Source: Fontivivens sp964399735
Lineage (GTDB): Bacteria > Zhuqueibacterota > Zhuqueibacteria > Residuimicrobiales > Krinioviventaceae
NCBI GenBank assembly: GCA_964399735.1
Contig: CAYNSO010000086.1
Location: 1 to 16,569 of the forward strand
Length of the DNA stretch: 16,569 nt
Reading direction: 5' to 3'
In this document: one piece after another, positions 6,020-14,877 of the stretch
How positions within the stretch are numbered: position 1 is the stretch's first letter
Layout of the letters: each line of letters opens with the position of its first letter
Position numbers and translations under genes: made by a program
Notes under the pieces: model-generated
Databases searched by the model: none
What the model was told of the DNA's origin: nothing
The model's input: the letters and a program-made list of their open reading frames with translations, nothing else

Positions 6020-6219
6020 GCTGTTTAACAATTCAATCGCTCTGTCCGGTAAATGTCTGGTTTATTACATAGAACCGCATTTGCACCAATGCAGAGGTGT
6101 TTTAGCTTTTACGGATGAATACAATTCATATCAGCGCAATTGTTACCGGCTTTGGCCCATTTATTGCCATAATTTTTAAGGGATAAATCTATGCAGAAAG
6201 GTTTTTTTTGAGGTAATTT

Positions 6220-9200
6220 ATGAATGGTAGTGAGCTTAAAACTATACTACTTGTCGATGATGAAATGCTGATTGCCTTGAATAGCTCCAAAGTTATAAAA
6301 AGTTTTGGTTATGATGTAGTCATGGCAAACAGTGGCAATAAAGCAGTTGAAATGGCTTTGAGCAATGAAAAGATCAACCTGATCCTTATGGATATTGATT
6401 TGGGCAAAGGGATTGACGGCCCACAGGCTGCGCGGCAAATTCTGGAAAAAAGGACTATTCCCATTGTATTTCTTACCTCTCATTCGGAAAAAGAATATGT
6501 CGACCGGGTTAAAGAGATTACCAGGTATGGTTATGTAATAAAAAATTCCGGGGATTTTGTATTGCGTTCCTCTATTGAAATGGCCTTTGAACTGTTTGAA
6601 GCCAATAAAAAATTGCATGATAGCGAAGAATCCCTTTCCATCACTTTCCAGTCCATAGGCGATGCTGTAATTGCTACTGATATTCAGGGTCGCATTACTC
6701 GTATGAACAGCAAAGCTGAACTGTTAACCGGCTGGAGCTTTAACGAGGCGTATAATAGACCTTTGGAACAGGTATTTAGAATATTTAACGTCAATGACCG
6801 CAGCAAGCAAATAAATCCTATTACAACAGTTCTTAAAGATGGGGTCAATGTTGGCCTGGCAAACAATACCATATTGATCAGCCAAAATGACCAGCAGTAC
6901 CAGATAGCCGACAGCGCCGCGCCGATCCGGGATAATAACGGCATTATTCGCGGTGTAATTATTGTATTTTCCGATTTTACGGAAAGATACCGGGTTTTGG
7001 AAGAATTACGCGAGAGCGAAGAACGTTATCGCGCAGCATTCAACACCAGTCCGGATGCCATCATTATTTCTACTTTGAAAGGATTGTGGATTGATGTTAA
7101 TGACAGTTTTACCCGGATCACCGGATTTACACGGGATGAAGTGGTTGGCAAGCTATCTGAAGTATTGCCAATTTGGGATAACCTGGAAGATAGAAAAGTT
7201 TGGGTTAAAGAATTGCAGGAAAAGGGCTCGTGTATCAATTTCAGAGCAGTCATGCGGGCAAAAGACCATTCACCAATCATTGTATTGCTTTCTTCACGAA
7301 TCATTACGATAAACCAGGTGCCGCATATTTTTTCAATTGCTAAAGATATTACTGAATTAAACAAAGCAGAGCAAGCTCGTTTGGAAAGCGAGGAAAGGTA
7401 TCGCGCCGCTTTTATTACCAGCCCCGATGCTTTTATCATATCCACTATTGATGGACAATGGGTCGATATTAATGAAAGTTTTACCCGGTTAACCGGTTAC
7501 CAAAGAGAAGAAATTCTTGGCAAGCAGTCTTCCCGGATAAATATTTGGGCTTTTCCCCAAGACAGAGAGGAATGGATAGCGCAATTAATTGCTAACGGGG
7601 TATGCGAAAGTTATGAAACTGTATTATTGAGCAAGGCAGGGTCTCCATTGAATGCTTTATTGTCTTCCCGGATCATTTTAATCAACCAGGTACAGCACAT
7701 TCTTACTATTGCCAAGGATGTTACAGAGCTTAAACGGACAGAACAGATTCTACATGACAGCGAAGAAAGATATCGCGCTGCCTTTTTTACCAGCCCCGAT
7801 GCAGTTACTATTTCAACCATTAATGGTATATGGATAGATGTTAACGATAGTTTTACAAAATTATCCGGTTATGACCGTGAAGACCTGATGGGGAAAAAAG
7901 CCGGGGATGTTCCAATATGGGTGAGTTCTGAAGAACGGCAACAATGGATAAAAATATTAAAAGAAAATGGCCAATGCGATGATTTTGAAGCAACTATGCG
8001 GCGCAAAGATGATACTTTGAATATCGTTCTGCTATCTTCCCGGCTCATTACCCTCAATAATGAACAACATATTTTTACAATTGCCAAAGATGTTACTGAA
8101 GTAAAAAGGAAAGAGCAGGCATTGCGGGAGAGTGAGGAAAAGTACCGCGTTGCATTTCAAACCAGTCCTGATGCTATTTGTATTACCAGTCTTCAAGGTG
8201 ACTGGATAGATATAAATGAGGGTTTCACCAGAATTACGGGATTTACAATTGATGATGTAATTGGCAGGAACTCTTCAGAGATCAATATTTGGACGAATCC
8301 TCAAGACCGGCAAACTTTGGTAAAGGGATTACAGGAACATGGAGTCTATGAAAACCTGGAAACTGTTTCGCGCTGCAAAAATGGCTCGCTGATAACAGTT
8401 CTCATATCGGCGCGGATCATATTGATCAATCAGCAACCACATATTCTCTCTATAACCAGGGATATTACCCAACGTAAACAAGCAGAACTAGCGTTGAAGG
8501 AAAGTGAAGAATGGCACAAAGCGATTTTGCAAACGGCAATGGATGGTTACTGGCTGGTTGATATGCAGGGGCGCTTGCTGGAAGTTAATGATACCTATTG
8601 CCGGATGAGTGGTTACAATACCCGGGAACTGTTATCTATGCAAGTTTCCGAACTTGATGCGGTAGAATCTTCTGCGGATGTAATCTCTCGTATCCGTAAA
8701 ATGATCGCATTAGGAGAGAATCGTTTCGAATCCCGGCACCGCCGTAAAGATGGCAGTGTTTTTGATGTTGAAGTCAGTATTCAGTACCGACCTGTTGATG
8801 GCGGACGTATAGTAGCTTTTCTGCGCAATATCACTGAACGGAAATTAATTGCACAAAAGCTGGCAAAAGGGTTACAGGAAAAGGAAACATTGTTACACGA
8901 AATTCATCTACGGTTACAAAACTTTTTGTATCAGGTATCCAACCTGCTCAATGCACAGTATGATGGATTCAAAAACCAGCAAGATGTATTAACAACGCTG
9001 GAAAATGGTAAAAAACGCATCAATTCTATTGCTTTGGTTCACGGATTGTTATATGAGGAAGATGATTATACACAGATCGGCATGGAAAAGTTTTTCCACA
9101 AACTGACACCCCGGATAGTACAATGTATCGATTGCGGGAAAAAAATCAATATTGATATGCACATTAACAATATTTTTTTGAATATTGATAATGCAGTAAG

Positions 9201-9498
9201 TTGTGGACTCTTGATAAACGAATTAGTAACCAATGCCTGTAAACATGCATTCCCTGACCGCGATACCGGGAATATTACCATTCTTCTAAAACCTGTAAAC
9301 GAGAATTTACTGGAACTTGTAGTTACGGATAACGGTATCGGGTTTAATAAAAATGAAGCGAACGAAAAGGGTCTGGGAATGATGCTGATACAGTTACACA
9401 TTGCGCAATTACATGCCGATTTGGAATACAGTTATAACAATGGTACGGTGTGCCGGATTGTATTCCCTGTTAAACACTCGCAGGAAACAGGTATTTAA
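6220..9498 (+). CDS. REC-(PAS)6-HisKA_2-HATPase hybrid with degenerate H-box
   Basis: A 1092-residue soluble protein with no membrane segment. Receiver domain 1-125: acidic pocket D13-D14, phospho-acceptor D58, T86 and K108 all present. PAS domain 1 spans about 134-264, then four near-identical PAS units of exactly 124 residues (265-388, 389-512, 513-636, 637-760), then a sixth PAS (761-886). The C-terminus is HisKA_2 plus HATPase: N-box N1000, G1 box D1037-N-G-I-G, G2 G1051-L-G. The H-box reads L-L-H-E-I-H896-L897-R-L-Q-N-F, where relatives have E-I-H-H-R-V-K-N-N, so the His equivalent to the phospho-acceptor is Leu. ATP binding looks possible but autophosphorylation doubtful. It may be a phospho-receiver for the other kinases encoded in the operon. 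TTGAGG precedes the ATG at good spacing. First gene of the operon. Confidence 0.92.
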   Translation: MNGSELKTILLVDDEMLIALNSSKVIKSFGYDVVMANSGNKAVEMALSNEKINLILMDIDLGKGIDGPQAARQILEKRTIPIVFLTSHSEKEYVDRVKEITRYGYVIKNSGDFVLRSSIEMAFELFEANKKLHDSEESLSITFQSIGDAVIATDIQGRITRMNSKAELLTGWSFNEAYNRPLEQVFRIFNVNDRSKQINPITTVLKDGVNVGLANNTILISQNDQQYQIADSAAPIRDNNGIIRGVIIVFSDFTERYRVLEELRESEERYRAAFNTSPDAIIISTLKGLWIDVNDSFTRITGFTRDEVVGKLSEVLPIWDNLEDRKVWVKELQEKGSCINFRAVMRAKDHSPIIVLLSSRIITINQVPHIFSIAKDITELNKAEQARLESEERYRAAFITSPDAFIISTIDGQWVDINESFTRLTGYQREEILGKQSSRINIWAFPQDREEWIAQLIANGVCESYETVLLSKAGSPLNALLSSRIILINQVQHILTIAKDVTELKRTEQILHDSEERYRAAFFTSPDAVTISTINGIWIDVNDSFTKLSGYDREDLMGKKAGDVPIWVSSEERQQWIKILKENGQCDDFEATMRRKDDTLNIVLLSSRLITLNNEQHIFTIAKDVTEVKRKEQALRESEEKYRVAFQTSPDAICITSLQGDWIDINEGFTRITGFTIDDVIGRNSSEINIWTNPQDRQTLVKGLQEHGVYENLETVSRCKNGSLITVLISARIILINQQPHILSITRDITQRKQAELALKESEEWHKAILQTAMDGYWLVDMQGRLLEVNDTYCRMSGYNTRELLSMQVSELDAVESSADVISRIRKMIALGENRFESRHRRKDGSVFDVEVSIQYRPVDGGRIVAFLRNITERKLIAQKLAKGLQEKETLLHEIHLRLQNFLYQVSNLLNAQYDGFKNQQDVLTTLENGKKRINSIALVHGLLYEEDDYTQIGMEKFFHKLTPRIVQCIDCGKKINIDMHINNIFLNIDNAVSCGLLINELVTNACKHAFPDRDTGNITILLKPVNENLLELVVTDNGIGFNKNEANEKGLGMMLIQLHIAQLHADLEYSYNNGTVCRIVFPVKHSQETGI
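7012..8499 (+). repeat. Four tandem PAS-coding repeats of 372 bp
   Basis: Units 7012-7383, 7384-7755, 7756-8127 and 8128-8499 each begin with the codons for (E/D)-S-E-E-(R/K)-Y-R and share T-S-P-D-A, (W)-(I/V)-D-(I/V)-N-(D/E), I-W and A/T-(K/R)-D-(I/V)-T. The period is exactly 372 bp (124 codons) in all four, with no indel between unit starts. Divergence at synonymous sites shows the duplications are not recent. Rigid phase conservation suggests that the helical linkers between PAS domains must stay in register. Confidence 0.9.
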
Positions 9499-9520
9499 AT
9501 TATGATAAAATGGATTGATA

Positions 9521-12304
9521 ATGAAAATTCTTAAAAACATAATTTTATTTCTTATACCTGTAATTATTATTTGGGGTTCATATTTTGTTTACCATACCTG
9601 GGTAACTACAATAAATAATAATAAAAAACAAGCGCAGATTATTGCAGAAACTGCTGCCAATGTAATAAATGGTACAAGTATAAACAGAATTATTAAAGAA
9701 AATAGCGTTTCAGACTATGAAGCTTACTCTACCATTAAAAACAGGTTAATGCAGATCAGAACCGTTCACGAGCAGATTCGATTTGTCTATGTTTATACGC
9801 AAAAAAACCAAAGATTATATATTATAGCCGACTCGGAGCCGGTTTTTTCTTTTGATTATTTTCCACCTTTTCAGGAATATACTCAAGCTTTACAAGAAAA
9901 CTGGCTGCCATTTACTACCCGCAAAACCATAATGACCCAGCCGGCAACAGAGCGCTGGGGAAAATGTTCAAATGTTCTTGTGCCAATAAAAAGTTCTGTT
10001 GGTGGAGAAATTAACATGGTATTGGGAATAAAATATCATGTGAAATACTGGAATCAGCTTGCCCTGATCAATTCGCTGCAAACGGGGGCTATCTTTTTAT
10101 TTTTGTTGTTGCTGTTAGTAGCAATATACCTGATATTAAATAATTATGAATTGCATCAAAAAGAAAGCCGGCTTTTAGAAATTAATCAAGACCGCTTGAA
10201 AAGAGCACAGGCATTGGCGCACGTTGGTAATTGGGAGCTTGATTTGAAAACCCGGCAAACCTGGGCTTCCGACGAAGCGATAAGAATATTTGGAATTAAT
10301 AAAAATAGTAACATTTTCCCTTATGACGCAATAACCCGAATTGTCCACCCGGATGATAAAGCCGGCCGAGATTTGGCTCTACAACAATTGCTGGAAAAAA
10401 ATATCCACTATGATATCGAGTTCCGGGTTATTCGTCCTTTTGATGGTCAGGAAAGAGTTCTGCATTCCAATGCGCAGCTTGAATTCGATGAACATGGTCA
10501 ACCGAAAAGAGTAGCTGGTGTAATTCAGGATATTACCGAGCGAAAAAAAGCCCGGGAAGAATTATTGGCGAAAACTGAAGAACTGGATAGTTATTTTACC
10601 AGCGCGCTTGATCTGTTTTGTATTGCCAACACCAATGGATACTTTATCAAGCTGAATAAAGAATGGGAAAACGCTCTGGGATATAATTTGAATGATCTGG
10701 AAGGAAAACGATTTTTAGATTTCGTTCATCCCGATGATCTGCAGTCAACCCTGGATACCATTGCAACGCTGGCCGGGCAAGGGCAGGTTCTGAATTTTAT
10801 TAACCGATACAAGGCTAAAGATGGGGTATATCATTTTATAGAATGGCGTTCCAAGCCGGCCGGAAATTTAATTTACGCCGCAGCGCGTGATATTACCGAA
10901 CGTAAACGAATTGAAGTAGCATTACAAGAGAGTGAGGAAAAATATCGCTTGTTGATTGAAAACAGTCATGATATTATCTATACACTCTCTCCTGAGGGAG
11001 AATTCCTTTTTGTTTCCACGGCATGGACCACACTGCTGGGTCATCCTGTGGAGCAGGTTGTAGGTAAAAATTTTCAGGAATTTGTTCATCCCGACGATAT
11101 TGCCGCTTGCCTGGTTTTTCTTAACCTGATTGTTGAAACAGGAAAACGCCAGGAAGGGGTAGAATATCGGGTGCGGCATACTGACGGCTCCTGGCGTTGG
11201 CACACTTCAAGCGGAGTTCCCTTGCGTGATGGTGAAGGAAATGTAATTGGATTTGAAGGAACTGCCAGGGATATTACTGACCGCAAAAAAATGGAAGATG
11301 AACTGATTCAAAGCGAAAAAAGATATATCCTGGCTATAGAGGGCACCTCTGCCGGGCTGTGGGACTGGGATATGATCAGCAACAGGGTTTCCTATTCCCC
11401 CCATTGGAAGAGCATGCTCGGCTATGCGGAACATGAAGTTAGTAATGATTTTGCCGGTTGGCAGAATCTATGGCACCCGGAAGATAAGGAAAGAATTGAA
11501 AAAACCGTCCAGGAGTATGTTGATGGTAAAACCAGTCAGTTTGAGGTTATTCATCGCTTGCGCCATAAAAACGGCGAATGGCGCTGGGTTTTAACCCGCG
11601 GAGCGCTATTACGCGATGCTGCCGGAAAACCATTCCGTTGGATTGGCACCAATCTTGACATTACCGAACAAAAGCAAATAGAAGAAAAAATAAAATCTCT
11701 GCTGGCGGAAAAAGAGTTGATCCTTAAAGAGGTGCACCACCGAATTCGCAATAATATGAATACCATACGCAGCCTGTTAAACTTGCAGGCTGGCACCATG
11801 AGCGACCCGGCTATTATTGCCGCCCTCAAGGATGCCGGCAGCCGGGTGCAGAGTATGATGGTTTTGTATGACAAATTATATCAGACTACTCAAACCAATG
11901 ATATGTCGGTCAAATTATATTTTCAAGATCTGGTGCAACAAATCGTCAATAATTTCCCAAACCGTGATTCGGTTCAGGTTAATATGAATATTCAGGATTT
12001 CATTCTCGATGTGAAAAGATTATTGCCACTAGGAATTATGGTGAATGAATTATTAACCAATATTATGAAATATGCTTTTAACGGTAGAAAAGATGGTATT
12101 ATTGATATGAGTGTAACGGTTGAAAATAACCTGATCACTTTGATTATTCAAGATAACGGCGCTAGTATGCCGGAGGATATTGATTTTGAAAACTCGACCG
12201 GTTTTGGCCTGATGCTGGTTGGCATGCTTGCCAAACAACTGGATGGAAATATCAATATTGAGCGAAGTCATGGTACAAAAATTATCCTTCAATTTAAAAA
12301 ATAA
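9521..12304 (+). CDS. Membrane sensor histidine kinase, 4 PAS, HisKA_2 type
   Basis: A 927-residue kinase. TM1 is at about 5-24, a periplasmic sensor at about 25-186, TM2 at about 189-207, then four PAS domains ending in D-I-T-(E/D) motifs at 337, 457, 584 and 713. The sensor region contains I-R-F-V-Y-V-Y and I-I-A-D-S-E-P, recalling Cache-type folds. The H-box E-V-H739-H740-R-I-R-N-N is canonical for HisKA_2. N-box N842 is present. The G1 box reads D878-N-G-A-S instead of D-x-G-x-G, a mild deviation, while the G2 region G-F-G-L-M-L is normal. The kinase should autophosphorylate on H740 (or H739) and pass phosphate to a receiver. I chose ATG 9521, preceded by GGA six bases away, over a TTG six bases upstream. 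It lies 22 bases after the hybrid protein gene. Confidence 0.92.
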   Translation: MKILKNIILFLIPVIIIWGSYFVYHTWVTTINNNKKQAQIIAETAANVINGTSINRIIKENSVSDYEAYSTIKNRLMQIRTVHEQIRFVYVYTQKNQRLYIIADSEPVFSFDYFPPFQEYTQALQENWLPFTTRKTIMTQPATERWGKCSNVLVPIKSSVGGEINMVLGIKYHVKYWNQLALINSLQTGAIFLFLLLLLVAIYLILNNYELHQKESRLLEINQDRLKRAQALAHVGNWELDLKTRQTWASDEAIRIFGINKNSNIFPYDAITRIVHPDDKAGRDLALQQLLEKNIHYDIEFRVIRPFDGQERVLHSNAQLEFDEHGQPKRVAGVIQDITERKKAREELLAKTEELDSYFTSALDLFCIANTNGYFIKLNKEWENALGYNLNDLEGKRFLDFVHPDDLQSTLDTIATLAGQGQVLNFINRYKAKDGVYHFIEWRSKPAGNLIYAAARDITERKRIEVALQESEEKYRLLIENSHDIIYTLSPEGEFLFVSTAWTTLLGHPVEQVVGKNFQEFVHPDDIAACLVFLNLIVETGKRQEGVEYRVRHTDGSWRWHTSSGVPLRDGEGNVIGFEGTARDITDRKKMEDELIQSEKRYILAIEGTSAGLWDWDMISNRVSYSPHWKSMLGYAEHEVSNDFAGWQNLWHPEDKERIEKTVQEYVDGKTSQFEVIHRLRHKNGEWRWVLTRGALLRDAAGKPFRWIGTNLDITEQKQIEEKIKSLLAEKELILKEVHHRIRNNMNTIRSLLNLQAGTMSDPAIIAALKDAGSRVQSMMVLYDKLYQTTQTNDMSVKLYFQDLVQQIVNNFPNRDSVQVNMNIQDFILDVKRLLPLGIMVNELLTNIMKYAFNGRKDGIIDMSVTVENNLITLIIQDNGASMPEDIDFENSTGFGLMLVGMLAKQLDGNINIERSHGTKIILQFKK

Positions 12305-12333
12305 TCTGTCTATATTTCCTTTTTAGGAGAACA

Positions 12334-14289
12334 ATGAATACTAAAACAAGAGTAGCGCTCGTTTTTATATTTTTCACTTTTATACAATTAACGTTTGCGG
12401 AAGAAATTGACATTAAAGCAATGTCTCTTGATTCCCTGCTAAACATATCTGTAAGCACAGCTTCCAAGTACGAGCAAAAAACCAGTGAAGCGCCCTCGTC
12501 AGTTACAATTATTACTGCCGAAGATATCAAACGTTTCGGATACCAGACTCTGGAGGAAATACTTTCCAGTGTACGCGGCTTTTATATAAATAACGACAGA
12601 AACTATAGCTATTTGGGGGTACGAGGTTTTGGCCGGCCAACCGATTATAACAACCGAATACAGGTGCTATTAAATGGTTGTACACTCAATGATAACATTT
12701 ATTACAGTTCATTATTGGGCACAGAATTGGGGCTTTCACTGGAAGCTATTGAAAGAATTGAAATTGTGCGCGGTCCGGGGTCGGTGATGTATGGCGCCGG
12801 CGCCATGCTGACTGTTATTAATTTAATTACCAAAGAGGCTGAATTTGAAGAAGGGGTCAAAACACTCCTTAAAGCAGGTAATTTTGGCAAAAAGCAGGTG
12901 GATTTTACTGTGAGTAAAGAATTTAAAAACCAGTTGGGTGTGTTTTTTGCCGGGAACTGGGGCGATATTAAAGGTGAGGATATTTATTTTAAAGAATTTG
13001 ATTCCCCCGAAACCAATCATGGGATGGCTGAGGATGTAGATGGAGATAAATTCCACAGTGCATTATTGAAACTGACCTGGAAGGATTTTATTTTACAATC
13101 GTTATTTTCACGACGGGAAAAGAGTGTTCCCACGGGCGCCTGGGAAACGGTATTTAATCATCCCGATTCCAGGGTGATGGATCAAAGGGGATTATTGGAG
13201 ATTGGTTACAAAAAACAAATACGGTATAATAAAACCATTTCTATACGATCTTTTATAAACAGTTATATCAATAAACAAACCTACCCCTTTGATATAAACT
13301 ATGATGATAATGCCAACGGTCTCTGGTATGGAGGTGAGATCCAGTACTTGTGGGATATTTTTTCCAATTACCGTTTTATGGCGGGTGTGGAATATCAGAA
13401 ATTCCATAGAGCAAAATATAGTTATAAAAATGATGAAGAGATGGTCTTTTCCGGCGACTTTCCACAACATGTTTCAGCAATTTATTCCCAAAGCCAATAT
13501 CAGCCATGGTCAAATTTATCTTTTACCCTTGGGCTACGCCGGGAAGAATTTACCGAATCCGGCGCCGTTTTAACGCCACGGGCGGCAATTATTTATAATC
13601 CTTTTGTTAAAAGTACCTGGAAATTATTATACGGTGAAGCCTATAGAATGCCGGATGTCTATGAAAAACATTATATTGAAAAAGATTATCAGAAAATAAA
13701 TCCTTCTCTCAACAAGGAAAAAATCAACACTTGGGAATTGATTTACGAGCAAAGAATTACAAAAAATTTGTATGGCATTTTTGCTCTTTATGATTATACA
13801 ATAAAAGATTTAATTGAATGGACTTTTGATAGTAATGATTCTTTGTACTGGTACAGAAACCTGGGAGAAACCAAAGCACAGGGTGTGGAAATGGAAATGA
13901 ATTTACGCTATGACAGCGGCTATTTATGGTACATTAACGCTTCCTGGCAAAAAGCTCGGGTTGTTAATAGTGATTTACATATTAGTAATTCACCCCAGTT
14001 ACTGTTGAAAACAGGCATTTCCTGCCCGGTTTCTTCATTTATTAATTCTTCTTTGGAAATGTATTGGGAATCAAAGAGATACTCGGTATACAATACCACA
14101 ACCGAACCTTATTTGTTGATTAATTATTATCTTACTTTAAACACTTTATTCAACCATCTTAGATTCTCATTGTCTGCAAGAAATCTTTTAAATACCGGTT
14201 ATGCCTTGCCGGGCGGCCTGGAGCATACTCAGCATTTTATACCGCAAAGAGGCCGTACAATAACTTTTGGAGCTGAATTTAATTTCTAA
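12334..14289 (+). CDS. TonB-dependent outer-membrane receptor
   Basis: A 651-residue outer-membrane beta-barrel protein. A signal peptide (1-22, cleavage likely after T-F-A) is followed by the segment L-L-N-I-S-V-S-T-A-S-K, possibly serving as TonB box, and a plug domain at about 45-170 with S-S-V-T-I-I-T-A-E-D-I, V-R-G-F-G and the end I-E-I-V-R-G-P-G-S-V-M-Y-G-A-G-A. The rest is barrel, finishing with the C-terminal aromatic strand T-F-G-A-E-F-N-F expected for BAM recognition. It imports a ligand using TonB energy; the substrate (siderophore, cobalamin, sugar or other) cannot be told. AGGAGA stands before the ATG, the strongest ribosome-binding site in the operon. Sitting between kinases and yfiR, it may supply or sense the signal molecule. 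Only 6 bases separate it from yfiR. Confidence 0.92.
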   Translation: MNTKTRVALVFIFFTFIQLTFAEEIDIKAMSLDSLLNISVSTASKYEQKTSEAPSSVTIITAEDIKRFGYQTLEEILSSVRGFYINNDRNYSYLGVRGFGRPTDYNNRIQVLLNGCTLNDNIYYSSLLGTELGLSLEAIERIEIVRGPGSVMYGAGAMLTVINLITKEAEFEEGVKTLLKAGNFGKKQVDFTVSKEFKNQLGVFFAGNWGDIKGEDIYFKEFDSPETNHGMAEDVDGDKFHSALLKLTWKDFILQSLFSRREKSVPTGAWETVFNHPDSRVMDQRGLLEIGYKKQIRYNKTISIRSFINSYINKQTYPFDINYDDNANGLWYGGEIQYLWDIFSNYRFMAGVEYQKFHRAKYSYKNDEEMVFSGDFPQHVSAIYSQSQYQPWSNLSFTLGLRREEFTESGAVLTPRAAIIYNPFVKSTWKLLYGEAYRMPDVYEKHYIEKDYQKINPSLNKEKINTWELIYEQRITKNLYGIFALYDYTIKDLIEWTFDSNDSLYWYRNLGETKAQGVEMEMNLRYDSGYLWYINASWQKARVVNSDLHISNSPQLLLKTGISCPVSSFINSSLEMYWESKRYSVYNTTTEPYLLINYYLTLNTLFNHLRFSLSARNLLNTGYALPGGLEHTQHFIPQRGRTITFGAEFNF

Positions 14290-14295
14290 AAAATT

Positions 14296-14877
14296 ATGCA
14301 ATTGCGACTAGATAAATATTATTTTAAAACGATTCCCGTGCTTCTTTTAACCATGCTGGTATTAGCGCGGGGGCAGGATATTTATTTACCTGTAAAAGCG
14401 CAATTACAAATTTTTTTCAAAATATTGTCGTTTGACCGAAAACTGGAAGAACGCGCCGGCCGGGATTTGGTTTTGGGAATTGTCTATCAGGCCCGGTTTA
14501 TATCTTCATATAATACCAAAAATGAATTTATGGAAGAAATCAATCAGACCCGGTTTAGTGTTAACGATTATAAAATTAAATATATTACGATTGATCTTGA
14601 GGTTGAGGACCTGGAAAAAGCAATTGTTGACAATAATATTGATATTTTATACATTACTCCTTTACGCGCCTTTGATTTGCAAAAGATATTTCAAATCAGC
14701 CGAAAATATCACATTTTAACTCTTTCCGGTGTACCGGACTATGTCGAGTCCGGGGTTACTGCCGGTGTTACTGTTAAGGATAACAAGCCGCAAATTCTCA
14801 TCAACTTGTCTTCTGCCAGACAGGAAAATATTGACTTTAGTTCACAGTTGCTCAAACTAGCCAGAATTTATGAATAA
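14296..14877 (+). CDS. yfiR: YfiR family periplasmic regulator (DUF4154)
   Basis: A 193-residue exported protein. The hydrophobic stretch T-I-P-V-L-L-L-T-M-L-V-L-A (about 13-25) is a signal peptide, probably cleaved near G26, with no lipobox. The mature part has the YfiR/DUF4154 pattern: L-P-V-K-A-Q-L-Q-I-F-F-K-I-L-S-F-D-R-K-L, a middle V-D-N-N-I-D-I-L-Y-I-T-P, L-S-G-V-P, and the end F-S-S-Q-L-L-K-L-A-R-I. In Pseudomonas, YfiR is a periplasmic repressor of the CHASE8-HAMP cyclase YfiN. There is no cysteine anywhere, whereas Pseudomonas YfiR depends on disulfides, so redox control is unlikely here. The stop overlaps the next kinase gene by 8 bases, linking the two. The family call is firm enough to use; regulation of that kinase is inferred. 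Confidence 0.82.
   Translation: MQLRLDKYYFKTIPVLLLTMLVLARGQDIYLPVKAQLQIFFKILSFDRKLEERAGRDLVLGIVYQARFISSYNTKNEFMEEINQTRFSVNDYKIKYITIDLEVEDLEKAIVDNNIDILYITPLRAFDLQKIFQISRKYHILTLSGVPDYVESGVTAGVTVKDNKPQILINLSSARQENIDFSSQLLKLARIYE

Larger units (their letters stand above)
5647..6219. other. 573-base divergent intergenic region
   Basis: Separates ywbE (minus) from the signalling operon (plus). It contains a GCCGGT/ACCGGC dyad (5684-5689 and 5707-5712), overlapping TATACT -10-like boxes on the minus strand (5743-5753) with no good -35, a perfect 10-bp palindrome ATAGCGCTAT (5906-5915), the operon promoter with its dyad, and about 200 bases of leader. In the leader, ATGAAT-ACA-ATTCAT (6115-6129) could form a small hairpin. 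A 67-codon ORF at 5976-6179 is not believable as a gene. Confidence 0.5.

Noticed and set aside
5976..6179. 67-codon plus-strand ORF with a hydrophobic N-terminus
   Set aside because: It starts inside the promoter dyad, has no ribosome-binding site, its C-terminal two thirds look like random AT-rich translation, and it overlaps the promoter and leader of the operon.
9515..9520. TTG start two codons upstream for the four-PAS kinase
   Set aside because: ATG 9521 has the better-spaced GGA, and the signal-anchor begins naturally there.
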